Shown one piece after another: positions 8,755 to 16,658 of a stretch of 64,000 bases of DNA; positions within the stretch are counted from its first letter, which is position 1; the number at the start of each line of letters is the position of its first letter. The stretch covers positions 1-64,000 of the forward strand of contig NZ_JALGBX010000031.1 of the NCBI RefSeq assembly GCF_022808175.1. Reading direction: 5' to 3'. A program made the position numbers and the translations under genes. The notes below the pieces were generated by a model. That model saw only the letters and a list, made by a program, of their open reading frames with translations, made no database searches and was not told the origin of the DNA. Source of the stretch: Streptomyces sp. AP-93 (GTDB lineage Bacteria; Actinomycetota; Actinomycetes; Streptomycetales; Streptomycetaceae).

Positions 8755-9303
8755 GTGACCCTTCCCAATCTCGCAGCCAAAACGCGGTTCCTCGTCCTGC
8801 ACGACTATGGGATGGGCGGTTCATGGTGGTGGGTCCATGCGAGGTCGGCTCGGGAGATCCTGGAGACGTTCGCGTGGACCGAGGTTGTCACCAGGCCGGA
8901 GTCGGTGACCTGGGCCGAGGGCGAGAAGCTCGAAGAAGTCGACATCGAGGCGCCACTGATGCCTCCAGGCCTGGACGACCTGCGGGTCGAACGCGACGCA
9001 CAGCGCGGGCTTCCTGGCTTCGGCGCACTCGCGGACAGGACCATCGTGTACGTGCGGCGTCACTGGGACAGCGAGGACGACGGCGGCCCGGTCTATCTCA
9101 TGGAGGTTGAATCGGATGGGCGCCGGACCCGCGAAGTGGAGCTGGCTGACGACGGGAGCGGCCGCATCAGGAGCGGACCTGACGACTGGCCCTTCAACCC
9201 GCCGGTCGTCGACTTCTTCGACCCGGAGTTGGCAGGCCAGGAGATCACGAGGGAAGAGTTCGAGGAGCAGTGGGAGCGCGCCGAACCAGCTTCTGGCCTG
9301 TAG
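8755..9303 (+). CDS. Conserved hypothetical protein
   Basis: A 182-aa soluble protein of unknown function starting at GTG 8755. It has no signal peptide or TM helix. The N-terminus (RFLVLHDYGMGGSWWWVHA) is aromatic and glycine rich, the body acidic, and the C-terminus ends in charged helices. The codon use is ordinary Streptomyces and the frame intact. It sits alone between the IS insertion and a decayed gene family, so it may be cargo; I cannot assign a function. Confidence 0.65.
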   Translation: MTLPNLAAKTRFLVLHDYGMGGSWWWVHARSAREILETFAWTEVVTRPESVTWAEGEKLEEVDIEAPLMPPGLDDLRVERDAQRGLPGFGALADRTIVYVRRHWDSEDDGGPVYLMEVESDGRRTREVELADDGSGRIRSGPDDWPFNPPVVDFFDPELAGQEITREEFEEQWERAEPASGL

Positions 9304-9391
9304 CCGCCCACGACACGTGATCCTGCTTCGATGGCAACGGTCCCATTCCAGCGAACAACATCTGGTGCGCGAGGGTGCGGCGGTGGCTCGT

Positions 9392-9496
9392 AAGACCACC
9401 ACCGCGGCGTACGACGGCTACTACCGCTACTCGTTCGCGGGTACGACCACCACCCCCCCGGTCTCCGCGGCCGGTGACCACATCGACGTGCAGTAA
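9392..9496 (+). pseudogene. C-terminal remnant of a secreted-protein paralogue
   Basis: The last 34 residues (AAYDGYYRYSFAGTTTTP to HIDVQ) are almost identical, also at DNA level, to the C-terminus of the intact gene at 9634-10407. No start or upstream part is present. With 10554-10746 this shows a former tandem array of at least three copies. Confidence 0.8.
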
Positions 9497-9505
9497 GAAT
9501 CTTCT

Positions 9506-9533
9506 TCCCGTAAGTGCGCAACCATTTACGGGA
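9506..9533 (+). terminator. Hairpin after the paralogue remnant
   Basis: TCCCGTAA (9506-9513) pairs with TTACGGGA (9526-9533) across a 12-base loop. It lies 10 bases past a stop codon and may be the terminator of the lost gene. There is no T-run. Confidence 0.4.
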
Positions 9534-9544
9534 GTCGCGTGTCT

Positions 9545-9574
9545 GTTCTGTGGAGTCAGGAGACTCCACAGAAC
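9545..9574 (+). terminator. Strong 13-bp hairpin upstream of the secreted-protein gene
   Basis: GTTCTGTGGAGTC (9545-9557) and its exact complement (9562-9574) form a 13-bp stem with an AGGA loop. It may end transcription from the left or act as a 5'-leader structure of the gene at 9634. No T-run follows. Confidence 0.5.
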
Positions 9575-9633
9575 CATTGGGGCGCATGGGTGACCTTCTC
9601 ACCCGTGCGCCTCCGTGTCCCTAGGGGAAAAGA

Positions 9634-10407
9634 ATGCGTATTCGTGCCACTGTGGCTGCCGTTTCCGGCGCCCTGGCCCTGTCCGCCCTCGCCGTGCCGT
9701 CCGCGCAGGCGGCCACAGACAGTGAAGGCGACACGAAGATCACCAAGGTGGTTGTCAACGGCGGCAAGAACGTTGCGGTCGGTACCAGCACCGCGAAGAC
9801 GTTCTCCGTCTCCGTGACCGCCACGGACGACTCCGGTATCGCGGGCCTCGACGACGACCTGCTCTGGCTCGAGGGTCCGGGTTTCGGCATGCTCACCCCG
9901 ACCGGCTCCTCGACCTGCACCGCCGTGAGCGCCACCACGTCGACCTGCACCGCCAGCTTCACCGTGGACCCGCAGGTCGACCTGGCCTACTCCAACGACA
10001 TGGCCGGTACCTGGTACGTCAATGTCTGGGTGGACGCCAAAGACGGTGACTACGCCAGCGTCGACAAGGCCTCCTCCTTCAAGCTGCAGCGCTACTCCAA
10101 GCTGACGGCCAACGCTTCCCCCGAGCCGGTCGTCAAGGGCAAGACCATCACGGTCACGGGCAAGCTGACCCGCGCCAACTGGAGCACCTTCACCTACTCG
10201 GGCTACAGCGCCCAGCCGGTGAAGCTGCAGTTCAAGAAGGCCGGCACCAGCACGTACACCACGGTCAAGACGATCAACACGAACAGCACCGGCGACCTGT
10301 CGACCACCGTCACGGCGGCGTACGACGGTTACTACCGCTACTCGTTCGCGGGTACGACCACCACCCCGGCGGTCTCCGCGGCCGGTGACTACATCGACGT
10401 GCAGTAA
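9634..10407 (+). CDS. Secreted protein, duplicated family (intact copy)
   Basis: A 257-aa exported protein. A Sec signal peptide (MRIRATVAAVSGALALSALA, cleavage near AQA-AT) leads to two beta-rich domains: an N-terminal one with KVVVNGGKNVAVGTS and a paired-Cys segment (STCTAVSATTSTCTA), and a C-terminal one resembling Ig-like or calcium-binding-annotated repeats, with the core LTANASPEPVVKGKTITVTG. The C-terminus YRYSFAGTTTT is repeated in the fragment to the left. AGGGGAAAAG precedes ATG 9634. Function is unknown; such proteins are usually extracellular matrix or surface factors. Confidence 0.8.
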   Translation: MRIRATVAAVSGALALSALAVPSAQAATDSEGDTKITKVVVNGGKNVAVGTSTAKTFSVSVTATDDSGIAGLDDDLLWLEGPGFGMLTPTGSSTCTAVSATTSTCTASFTVDPQVDLAYSNDMAGTWYVNVWVDAKDGDYASVDKASSFKLQRYSKLTANASPEPVVKGKTITVTGKLTRANWSTFTYSGYSAQPVKLQFKKAGTSTYTTVKTINTNSTGDLSTTVTAAYDGYYRYSFAGTTTTPAVSAAGDYIDVQ

Positions 10408-10414
10408 GCACTGA

Positions 10415-10475
10415 CCCCCCTCCTTCGAGGGGGAAGCGGCGGCCGCCCCCGAGCCAGACCGGCTCTGGGGCGGCC
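10415..10475 (+). terminator. Tandem terminator hairpins
   Basis: Just after the stop at 10407, a small C5/G5 hairpin (10415-10432) is followed by a stronger one whose arms GGCCGCCCC (10441-10449) and GGGGCGGCC (10467-10475) enclose an inner GAGCC/GGCTC pair. Confidence 0.65.
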
Positions 10476-10553
10476 GTTGCGTACTTCGCTCAGCACTCCG
10501 AGATTCCGTCCGGGGGAGCCGTGGAGGGATCGCATCGAACAGGGGGAACGTAC

Positions 10554-10746
10554 ATGCGCATTCGTGCCACGGTGGCTGCCGTTTCCGGCGCCCTGGCCCT
10601 GTCCGCCCTCGCCGTCCCGGCCGCCCGGGCGGACGGTAGCCATGGTGACACCGCCATCATCAAGGTGGTTGTCAACGGCGGCAAGAACGTCGTGGTCGGC
10701 GCCACCACGGCCAAGACGTTCACTGGCGCGGTCACCGCGACGGAGG
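10554..10746 (+). pseudogene. N-terminal remnant of a third secreted-protein paralogue
   Basis: ATG 10554 begins the same signal peptide as the gene at 9634, then DTAIIKVVVNGGKNVVVGA. Homology stops at about 10746, where a transposase fragment on the other strand begins. The frame runs on to 10796 but those residues are antisense transposase. A run of five Gs gives it a plausible ribosome site. Confidence 0.8.
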
Positions 10747-10969
10747 AGATCCGGAAGAGCGGAGCGAGCTGCCGCTTGGTCAGGTTCGTGCGGTAGTACA
10801 CGGCCACCAACAGCACCCGGTCGGGCAGCGGCAGGCACCAGGGCCGGCCGCCACCGGGCCCGTTCCCGCCCCGCTCCCGCACCACCTTCACCAGCTTCGC
10901 GAACTGCTCGATCCGCAAGCCCGTAAACGTCTCCACCCACACCGGCTCAGCCCGCAACACCCCACCCAT
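10745..10969 (-). pseudogene. IS5-type (Tnp4-like) transposase, N-terminal fragment
   Basis: Seventy-five residues from ATG 10969 read FTGLRIEQFAKLVKVVRERG, RPWCLPLPDRVLLVAVYYR and TKRQLAPLFRIS, the helix-turn-helix start of Streptomyces IS5-group transposases. The catalytic part is missing and the break coincides with the broken paralogue above, so this element inserted there and was then mostly deleted. Confidence 0.75.
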
Positions 10970-11009
10970 ACAGGCAAAAACCCCAAAATCGAGCCTTCTG
11001 CAACACCCT

Positions 11010-11189
11010 TTAGTGAGGGTTGCACCGGAAGGGGGCTGGACATGCCTTGGAATCGCGTGAGGTCTGCCTGGGGGTGATGTCCACGAACGCCCGGCGGTCA
11101 GTCCGTGTGGCCAGGACTTCCGCCACCAGCCTCCTCCCGAGGCGGAGTGCGGTCAGCTTGTCGGTGGGCCAGTTCGAGGTGTCGTTCAC
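11010..11189 (-). CDS. Small hypothetical reading frame, probably a gene fragment
   Basis: Fifty-nine codons from GTG 11189, reading NDTSNWPTDKLTALRLGRR and VLATRTDRRAFVDITPRQ. Composition is that of a real Streptomyces protein, but I recognise no family and no good ribosome site. It lies between two transposase sequences, so it may be a piece of an interrupted gene. Confidence 0.25.
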   Translation of the reverse strand: MNDTSNWPTDKLTALRLGRRLVAEVLATRTDRRAFVDITPRQTSRDSKACPAPFRCNPH

Positions 11190-11195
11190 GAGGCC

Positions 11196-12050
11196 CTATC
11201 TTTGCGTGTCCTCCCTTGGCTCCGTGAAGATTTTCTTCTGGACGATCCTGCGGGTCATGAGGGTGATGGCAGCCCAGGTGATGAGGGCTTCGCTGTGCTG
11301 GACGAGCCTCTCGTAGTCACGCGCGTGGCGGCGGGCGTGCATGAGCCAGGCCAGCGTGCGCTCGACGACCCAGCGGCGGGGCAGAACGATGGATCCGGTG
11401 GCGTCCTTGGGTCGACTGACGGTCTTGATGGTGAGCCTGAGGTAAGTCTTTGCCCAGCTGACGAGCTGGCCGGCGTAGGCGGAGTCAGCCCAGACGATGG
11501 TGATCTCGGGGTGCATGAGCCGGAGCCGGAAGAGTACTTCCTTGGCCGCGTCACGGTCGGTCGTGTCGGCCGGAGTGACCATGACCAGCAGCGGAAGGCC
11601 GCGGGTGTCCACGACGATGTGCCGTTTGCGGCCGTTGATCTTCTTCGCCGCGTCGTAGCCGCGGGAGGCCTTGCCGACGGTCTCGGCGGCCTTCACACTC
11701 TGGGAGTCGATCACAGTCGCGACTGCTCTGGGAGCCTTACCCATGTCGCGGCGGATGCGTCCGCGCAGGTGGTCACGGATCTGGCCGACGACGCCAGCGG
11801 CAGTCCACCTTGCCGTGGAGCCCCAGACCGTGCGCCATGGTGGGTAGTCGGCCGGGAGGGCTCTCCACTTGCAGCCCGTGTCGACGACGTAGCGGATGGC
11901 GTCGACGATCTCTCGCCTGGGGTGTTTCTCCGGGGCCCCGCCGCTCTCGGTTTCGCAGGCCGGGACGGGGAGGAGGGGTTCGATCAGGGCCCACTCGGCG
12001 TCGGTGGTGTCCGAGGGGTAGCGGCGCCAGTTGGCCCGTGTGGCCAACAA
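11196..12050 (-). CDS. IS5-family transposase
   Basis: A 284-aa DDE transposase. It begins RRYPSDTTDAEWALIEPLLP; the first Asp is in TVIDSQSVKAAETVG, followed by GRKRHIVVDTRGLPLLVMV; the second Asp is in IVWADSAYAGQL and the Glu in PRRWVVERTLAWLMHARRH. Coding appears complete, although the TTG start at 12050 is uncertain. I could not find matching terminal repeats, so one end may be lost and the element immobile. Confidence 0.85.
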   Translation of the reverse strand: MLATRANWRRYPSDTTDAEWALIEPLLPVPACETESGGAPEKHPRREIVDAIRYVVDTGCKWRALPADYPPWRTVWGSTARWTAAGVVGQIRDHLRGRIRRDMGKAPRAVATVIDSQSVKAAETVGKASRGYDAAKKINGRKRHIVVDTRGLPLLVMVTPADTTDRDAAKEVLFRLRLMHPEITIVWADSAYAGQLVSWAKTYLRLTIKTVSRPKDATGSIVLPRRWVVERTLAWLMHARRHARDYERLVQHSEALITWAAITLMTRRIVQKKIFTEPREDTQR

Positions 12051-12140
12051 GCGTGCTCAGACACAGTTCACACACCCGTGCAGTGCCCGGCCGTCGAAGT
12101 CGCCGAGCGATGCACGTAGGTGGCCGCCCGGCCGGAGTCG

Positions 12141-12488
12141 TCAGGCGGGGAGGAAGAATCCGGTCACGTCGGCGAGCAAGCCGTCGCGGTGCACCGCGCT
12201 GCTCACGCCCGTCATGAAGGTCTCACCGTCCGGGCCGACCTGGGTCCAGCGGGCCAGTGACCGGTCGTGGTGGTCGAGGACCTCGTCGATGCGGAAGCGG
12301 TGTCCGGGAAACGCCCCGGCGAAGCCGTCCATGTACGCGTCCAGTTCGGCCAGGCCGCCGACCTCGGTCCCCGGGTCCCGGTAGGTGACGTCGTCGACCG
12401 CGACCGTGCCGAGCGCGGTGAGCCGTATCGAGGGGTCGGCCGACCAGCACGCGGCGTAGTCGTCCCAGAGCTGCTGTTGGTCACTCAT
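12141..12488 (-). CDS. SnoaL/NTF2-like protein
   Basis: A 115-aa NTF2-fold protein: an N-terminal helix (WDDYAACWSADPSIRLTALG), VTYRDPGTEVGGLAELDAYM, and C-terminal strands RWTQVGPDGE and SSAVHRDGLLADVTGFF. SnoaL-like proteins are small hydrolases, cyclases or ligand-binding folds; no substrate can be deduced. ATG 12488 overlaps the TGA of the upstream TetR gene (ATGA), so the two are translationally coupled. Confidence 0.8.
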   Translation of the reverse strand: MSDQQQLWDDYAACWSADPSIRLTALGTVAVDDVTYRDPGTEVGGLAELDAYMDGFAGAFPGHRFRIDEVLDHHDRSLARWTQVGPDGETFMTGVSSAVHRDGLLADVTGFFLPA

Positions 12489-13117
12489 CGCTGTTCCTCT
12501 TCGTTGGCTTGCTCGGCTGTCTTGGCTTGCCTGGCGCCGATCGATGCCAGGGCTCCGTCGGTGATGGTGTGCAGTTTGGCGGCGGCCGTACCGGACCGGA
12601 CGAGCACCAGCAGTCCCTGGTAGAGCGCCAGAAGCTGGGCGGCTGACTCCTCGACGTCGAGTTCCGCGGGCAGTAGCCGCTGGGAACGGGCGCGCGTCAG
12701 CGCGTCGGCGAAGCCGGACTCGATCGTCTCCAGCCCCCGGCGCACGCCTGGCGTCGCCTGCGGAACGGTGAACGACTCCACCGCGGTGTTGGTGAGCAGG
12801 CACCCCGGATCGGGTTCGGGGCCGATGCCGGTGTCGAACGCCGAGGTGAAGAACGAGTGGATGCCGGCCACGGGGTCCTCCGCGTCCCGCAGGTGGACGC
12901 GGACCCTGCCCTCCACCACACGCTCGTTGTAGGCGTCCAGCGCGGCACTGAACAGGCCTTCCTTGCTGTGGAACGCCCGGTACAGGCTGCCCGGGTGCAT
13001 TCCGGTCGCCTCTTCGAGGTCGCGCAGCGAGGCGCCGAGGTATCCACGACGACGGAACAGGCGCATGGCGGAGGCCAGCACCTCCTCCTGGTCCCAGACC
13101 TGTTTGCGGCCCATCAA
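12485..13117 (-). CDS. TetR-family transcriptional regulator
   Basis: A 210-aa TetR repressor. The helix-turn-helix runs VLASAMRLFRRRGYLGASLR then HPGSLYRAFHSKEGLFSAAL. The C-terminal ligand domain shows no special motif. It is the first gene of a two-gene operon with the SnoaL-like gene, and a palindrome 14 bp upstream is a plausible autoregulatory operator. Confidence 0.9.
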   Translation of the reverse strand: MMGRKQVWDQEEVLASAMRLFRRRGYLGASLRDLEEATGMHPGSLYRAFHSKEGLFSAALDAYNERVVEGRVRVHLRDAEDPVAGIHSFFTSAFDTGIGPEPDPGCLLTNTAVESFTVPQATPGVRRGLETIESGFADALTRARSQRLLPAELDVEESAAQLLALYQGLLVLVRSGTAAAKLHTITDGALASIGARQAKTAEQANEEEQR

Positions 13118-13130
13118 CGCCCCCCGTAGT

Positions 13131-13144
13131 TGAACGATCGCTCA
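13131..13144. promoter_or_regulatory. TetR-type operator palindrome
   Basis: TGAACGATCGCTCA is a near-perfect palindrome (only one complementary pair mismatched) centred 20 bp from the TetR start codon. Such sequences commonly bind TetR-family dimers. Confidence 0.5.
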
Positions 13145-13656
13145 CAAACTAGCACGCGCGTGACCCCTACAGGCCGACCACTGCTGCCGCGCGCTGAGCA
13201 CGGCCGGGTCAACTCAGCCGCTCACTGGCCAAGTGACGTGCTCAGTCACACCCATCACCCCAGTTCAGGGGCTACTCCGTTGTTTTTTCGGCGAGGACTA
13301 CTGGAACCCCGGGGGAGCGGCGAGAGGGAACGGTCACGTCCCGTGCCCGCCGCCCGCCGCCCGCCGCCCGCGGCTCGGGATGCTGAGGGGGCCTCGGAGC
13401 GAGCCGCCACGGAGGCTGCGACCCCTGCACCACACAGCATCAAGTTATATGTAACAGACCCCGTCCCACCCACTCGCCTGAGGGCGCAGGGCCCCGCCTC
13501 GCGCCGCACCTATGGGTACCGGACCTTGGTAAAGCCGCGGGCGGGGAGGGTGAGCTCAGGTCTGTTACAAGTAATTAGATCCCTACTGATGCTGATGGTG
13601 ACGTACGTGTCCTCCCGGGTGTGCACCCTCCGAGAGGACACGCTTTCCTCCGTCGC
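13145..13656. other. Intergenic region with a spaced inverted repeat
   Basis: About 510 bp without a credible gene. It holds a 16-bp imperfect inverted repeat (14 of 16 match), TTATATGTAACAGACC at 13445-13460 against 13559-13574, 98 bp apart, either the ends of a small mobile unit or paired binding sites. At 13276-13301 lies a stretch matching 6228-6253 at 23 of 26 bases. Confidence 0.5.
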
Positions 13657-13863
13657 CTATGTGATGGCGGGCAGGAGGATGCCGACCAGGGCGAGGCCGG
13701 CGGTCAGCGCGCAGAAGAAGACGAACGCACCCCGGTTGAAGGCGGTGGTCACCGGTGCGCCGCCCAACCGGGCGGTGCCGTAGCCGAGGACGCCGATGAC
13801 CGCGCACAGCACAAGGAGCACCGTGAGGGCGAGGAACAGCAGCAGGAGGGAGTGTGCGCTCAC
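13657..13863 (-). CDS. Small two-TM membrane protein
   Basis: A 68-aa integral membrane protein with two helices, HSLLLLFLALTVLLVLCAVI and RGAFVFFCALTAGLALVGIL, joined by a short loop. GTG 13863 is preceded by AGGGAGGTG and overlaps the TGA of the tiny gene upstream (GTGA), so it is translationally coupled to it. Function unknown. Confidence 0.75.
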   Translation of the reverse strand: MSAHSLLLLFLALTVLLVLCAVIGVLGYGTARLGGAPVTTAFNRGAFVFFCALTAGLALVGILLPAIT

Positions 13864-13952
13864 GCGGCACCTCCCTGAGGGCGGCTGCGGGGGGCCGGGT
13901 CGTTCGTGTAGGGCTGCTGCCCGTTGCCGGTGGGCGGCTTTCGGTCGAGCAT
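13860..13952 (-). CDS. 30-aa peptide gene
   Basis: A 30-codon frame reading MLDRKPPTGNGQQPYTND and ending PQGGAA. AAGGGAGGG stands 6 bases before ATG 13952. Its TGA overlaps the GTG of the membrane-protein gene. The strong ribosome site and coupling argue for a real gene, possibly a leader that couples translation. I recognise no family. Confidence 0.55.
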   Translation of the reverse strand: MLDRKPPTGNGQQPYTNDPAPRSRPQGGAA

Positions 13953-14076
13953 GGGTTCCCTCCCTTGTGAGGATCGGGGCCCGCCGGGGCGAAGGTGCAG
14001 GAGCCTGCCCGGCGGGCCTTGTGGGTGCCTCCAGTTCTACGGCGCCGGGAAAATATTCACCAAGCCGGTCAATGCT

Positions 14077-14106
14077 TTGACCTGCACTTTCGTGACTTTG
14101 TCGAAT
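14077..14106 (+). promoter_or_regulatory. Candidate promoter for the HTH/helical-repeat gene
   Basis: TTGACC (14077-14082) stands 18 bp before TCGAAT (14101-14106) in a comparatively AT-rich patch 76 bp upstream of ATG 14182. The -35 is good and the -10 weak. Confidence 0.3.
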
Positions 14107-14181
14107 GTCATCACGCGAACGGTCAGCAGGGGCGAGGATTGTCCGGAGCCACCGAGGCGCGCGAGGCCAGGAGGACATTCG

Positions 14182-16050
14182 ATGACTTTGACTCCGAAGC
14201 GCCGGCCCGGGCGGAAGCTGGCCGAGGACCCGGCCCGGATGGCGTACGGGTCACCAGAGGCCAACGAGCTCATCGCGCGGATCCACCAGATCGTCAACAA
14301 CTCCGGAGGCGCCCTGGCCGAGGCGGCCCAGAGGCGGGGCATGCAGAGGCAGACCCTGGACCGCCTGCTGCACAAGGCACAACCCGACTGGCATGTGGTC
14401 GAGCTGGTCGTGACGTACTGCATCGAGGAGACGGGCGGTCAGGACCGGCACGGCTGGCTCAAGGAGGTCAACGGACTCTGGGAGAAGTCGCGGACCACCG
14501 CACCCGGCACGGGCGCGGCCACCGCGCTGCCCGCCCCGGATCCGGATCCGGGGCCCTTGCCCGGTCCTGGACCCCTGGTTCCGCTGCTGGGGCTCGTCCT
14601 GGAAGGCCGGTACGAGCTGGTGGCGGAGCACCTGGCCGATGCCGGCCCGGTCGACGCATCAGGTGTGGGTGAGGTGCTGAAGGAGATCGGGAACCGCAGC
14701 CCGGGCGCGGCGGCCGCCGTGATCCAGGCGGCAGTCGCACAGGGCCGCCGGGACATGGCCGATACCTGGATGCAAGCCCTGGAAGACTGTGCGGAGGATG
14801 TCGCCGCCGCAGTGCGACGTCATCTGCCGCCCGACGTGCCGGACGTTGTGGACCCGCCCGAGCCGGCCGTACCCGCGGTGAGCATCGCGGACCTCGACCC
14901 GACGGCCTTCGAGGGCAAGCGCCTGGCACTGCTGGTTCGCCGCGGTGACGTGGCCCAAGCTGCCACGGACATCCTCGTCCGGGCAACGCCCGATCCGGAG
15001 AACGACAGTGCGCGGACCGACATCCTCAGCGGGATGAGCCTCGGGCATGACGGCGTCCACATCCCCAACGCCGCCGACGGGGTCCTGGCCCTGCGGCAGG
15101 GTGACGCGGAGGACCTGCACACGCTGGCGGCCGTCCTTGGATCCCTCGTCCTGCGGGGCCACGCAGAGCTCGCCGCCGTCGTCCTTCGGCGGCTCGGCGA
15201 GGACGACACAGCGTTGGCCACCGACATCCTGCAGGCCGTGCCCCGTCCCCAGGCACTCGCCGTCTTGCGCGCCTCGACCACCGTGGGCTTCATGACCATC
15301 GGATTCGGGGCCACCGAAGCGCTGCTGGCGCGGGCACCGGCCCCGGTCGCTGCCGACTTCCTGCTCGCTGCCGCGCGTGACGGCCAGGGTGCGAAAGAGC
15401 CGGCCGACCTGCTGATGGAGCTGCCGCACCGTACCGAGGTCCTGCACTGCATGGCGGTGGGCGACCACCAGCAAACCGCCCGCGTCCTCAACGTCGTGGC
15501 CGTGGACTGGAGCCTTACCGGCCACAACACCCCGGAACGCCGGATCACCGCCTCGTTCCTGCACGTTGCCGGCGCCGACAGCACTGTCGCCGCCCGGGTC
15601 CTGCTCCAATTCCTGCGCTTCAACTCCCGTAGCGCAGCCGACCTGCTGTACCTGATGGAGACCACATCCGCCCAGGGTGATGCCACACAGGTGACGGCCC
15701 GGGCCCTTACGGGCACACTCGATCTTGCCCCTTCGGTGGCCGCCACACTGATCGCCCGCATGGCCAGGCGGGAGGACTTCCCCATCCGCCTCCTGGAGCA
15801 AGTCTCCGTGGACAACCCGACCCACGGAACCCTGCTCGCCACCCACATGATGGCCCAGGACCTCGCGTACTTCCGTTCCCAGATCCCCTCCATGATCCGC
15901 CAGCAGGCCACCACACTCGCCGCAGAACTGCTGCAGCAGCTCGCAGGCCAGGAACCCGAGGCCCCCTGGACCCTGATACGCCAGGCCCTCACGGCAGGGG
16001 CCACCGAAGCGGCCCTCGCCAACGCGGACGCCTACATCGCAACCCGGTGA
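14182..16050 (+). CDS. Large protein with N-terminal helix-turn-helix and helical repeats
   Basis: A 622-aa soluble protein. ATG 14182 is chosen because AGGAGGACA ends 5 bases upstream. Residues about 20-75 form a helix-turn-helix (GGALAEAAQRRGMQRQTLDR followed by a LLHKAQPDWHVVELV tail), then a Pro-rich linker near residue 115. The rest, about 500 residues, is a run of short amphipathic helices with repeating A-A-x-x-L patterns, like HEAT- or TPR-type solenoids. No ATPase, nuclease or protease motif is visible. It is divergent from the 30-aa peptide and two-TM gene. It could be a regulator with a solenoid sensor; I do not recognise the family. Confidence 0.7.
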   Translation: MTLTPKRRPGRKLAEDPARMAYGSPEANELIARIHQIVNNSGGALAEAAQRRGMQRQTLDRLLHKAQPDWHVVELVVTYCIEETGGQDRHGWLKEVNGLWEKSRTTAPGTGAATALPAPDPDPGPLPGPGPLVPLLGLVLEGRYELVAEHLADAGPVDASGVGEVLKEIGNRSPGAAAAVIQAAVAQGRRDMADTWMQALEDCAEDVAAAVRRHLPPDVPDVVDPPEPAVPAVSIADLDPTAFEGKRLALLVRRGDVAQAATDILVRATPDPENDSARTDILSGMSLGHDGVHIPNAADGVLALRQGDAEDLHTLAAVLGSLVLRGHAELAAVVLRRLGEDDTALATDILQAVPRPQALAVLRASTTVGFMTIGFGATEALLARAPAPVAADFLLAAARDGQGAKEPADLLMELPHRTEVLHCMAVGDHQQTARVLNVVAVDWSLTGHNTPERRITASFLHVAGADSTVAARVLLQFLRFNSRSAADLLYLMETTSAQGDATQVTARALTGTLDLAPSVAATLIARMARREDFPIRLLEQVSVDNPTHGTLLATHMMAQDLAYFRSQIPSMIRQQATTLAAELLQQLAGQEPEAPWTLIRQALTAGATEAALANADAYIATR

Positions 16051-16658
16051 ACACTGCTACGGATCCGCTCTGAGTCCCCTTCAGCCGACCCGGGCAGTTC
16101 ATGAGTACCGAACTCAGCCGACTCTCAGGTCAGCGTTCCGACGGGCGCCAAAGTGCTTCCCCAGCCCGGCTATCGGTCAACTGGCCCCGGGACATCCCCA
16201 CGGGCCAATGGCGACTACAGGGAGCTACCCGCCACCTGGCGGCAGCCATACGAGTAAAGCAACAACTCATGAAACATGATCGCCGAAAAGATGAGCCGCC
16301 GCGCGATGCGGTGTTTCATGAGCGACCTATGAAACGCCGCCCCGCCGTGCCGGAGCCATCGGGACGGCCCCGGACCCCGGAGTACCCCCTTCATGCTCCG
16401 CGCAGGCGAAGACCACCTTTGTGACTCTCCACGGGGTGCGTGAGGCTGCGATGGTGTCCGCCCTGGTCCGCAGTGGGCCGTTGAGGTGAGTCCGCTACTG
16501 CAATGAGTGCCCTCCCCAGGTGAAGCTCAGGGGCTCTGCCTCGCGCTCTGTCAATGATGTTGCCGAATCAGCCTGGCCCCACGCGTACGACGCAAGCGGG
16601 ATCGGCGCGTATGCCCTGGTCGGATTCGCCTGCTTATCCGATGGCTTGAAGGAGCATC
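16051..16658. other. Intergenic region with an inverted repeat
   Basis: About 600 bp without a credible gene. The visible structure is CTCATGAAACA (16266-16276) with its exact complement at 16312-16322, 35 bases apart, and a further TATGAAACG just after, suggesting a clustered recognition sequence rather than a terminator. Confidence 0.45.

Noticed and set aside
16101..16424. Possible 107-aa gene
   Set aside because: No ribosome site, random composition and an inverted repeat within it; treated as intergenic.
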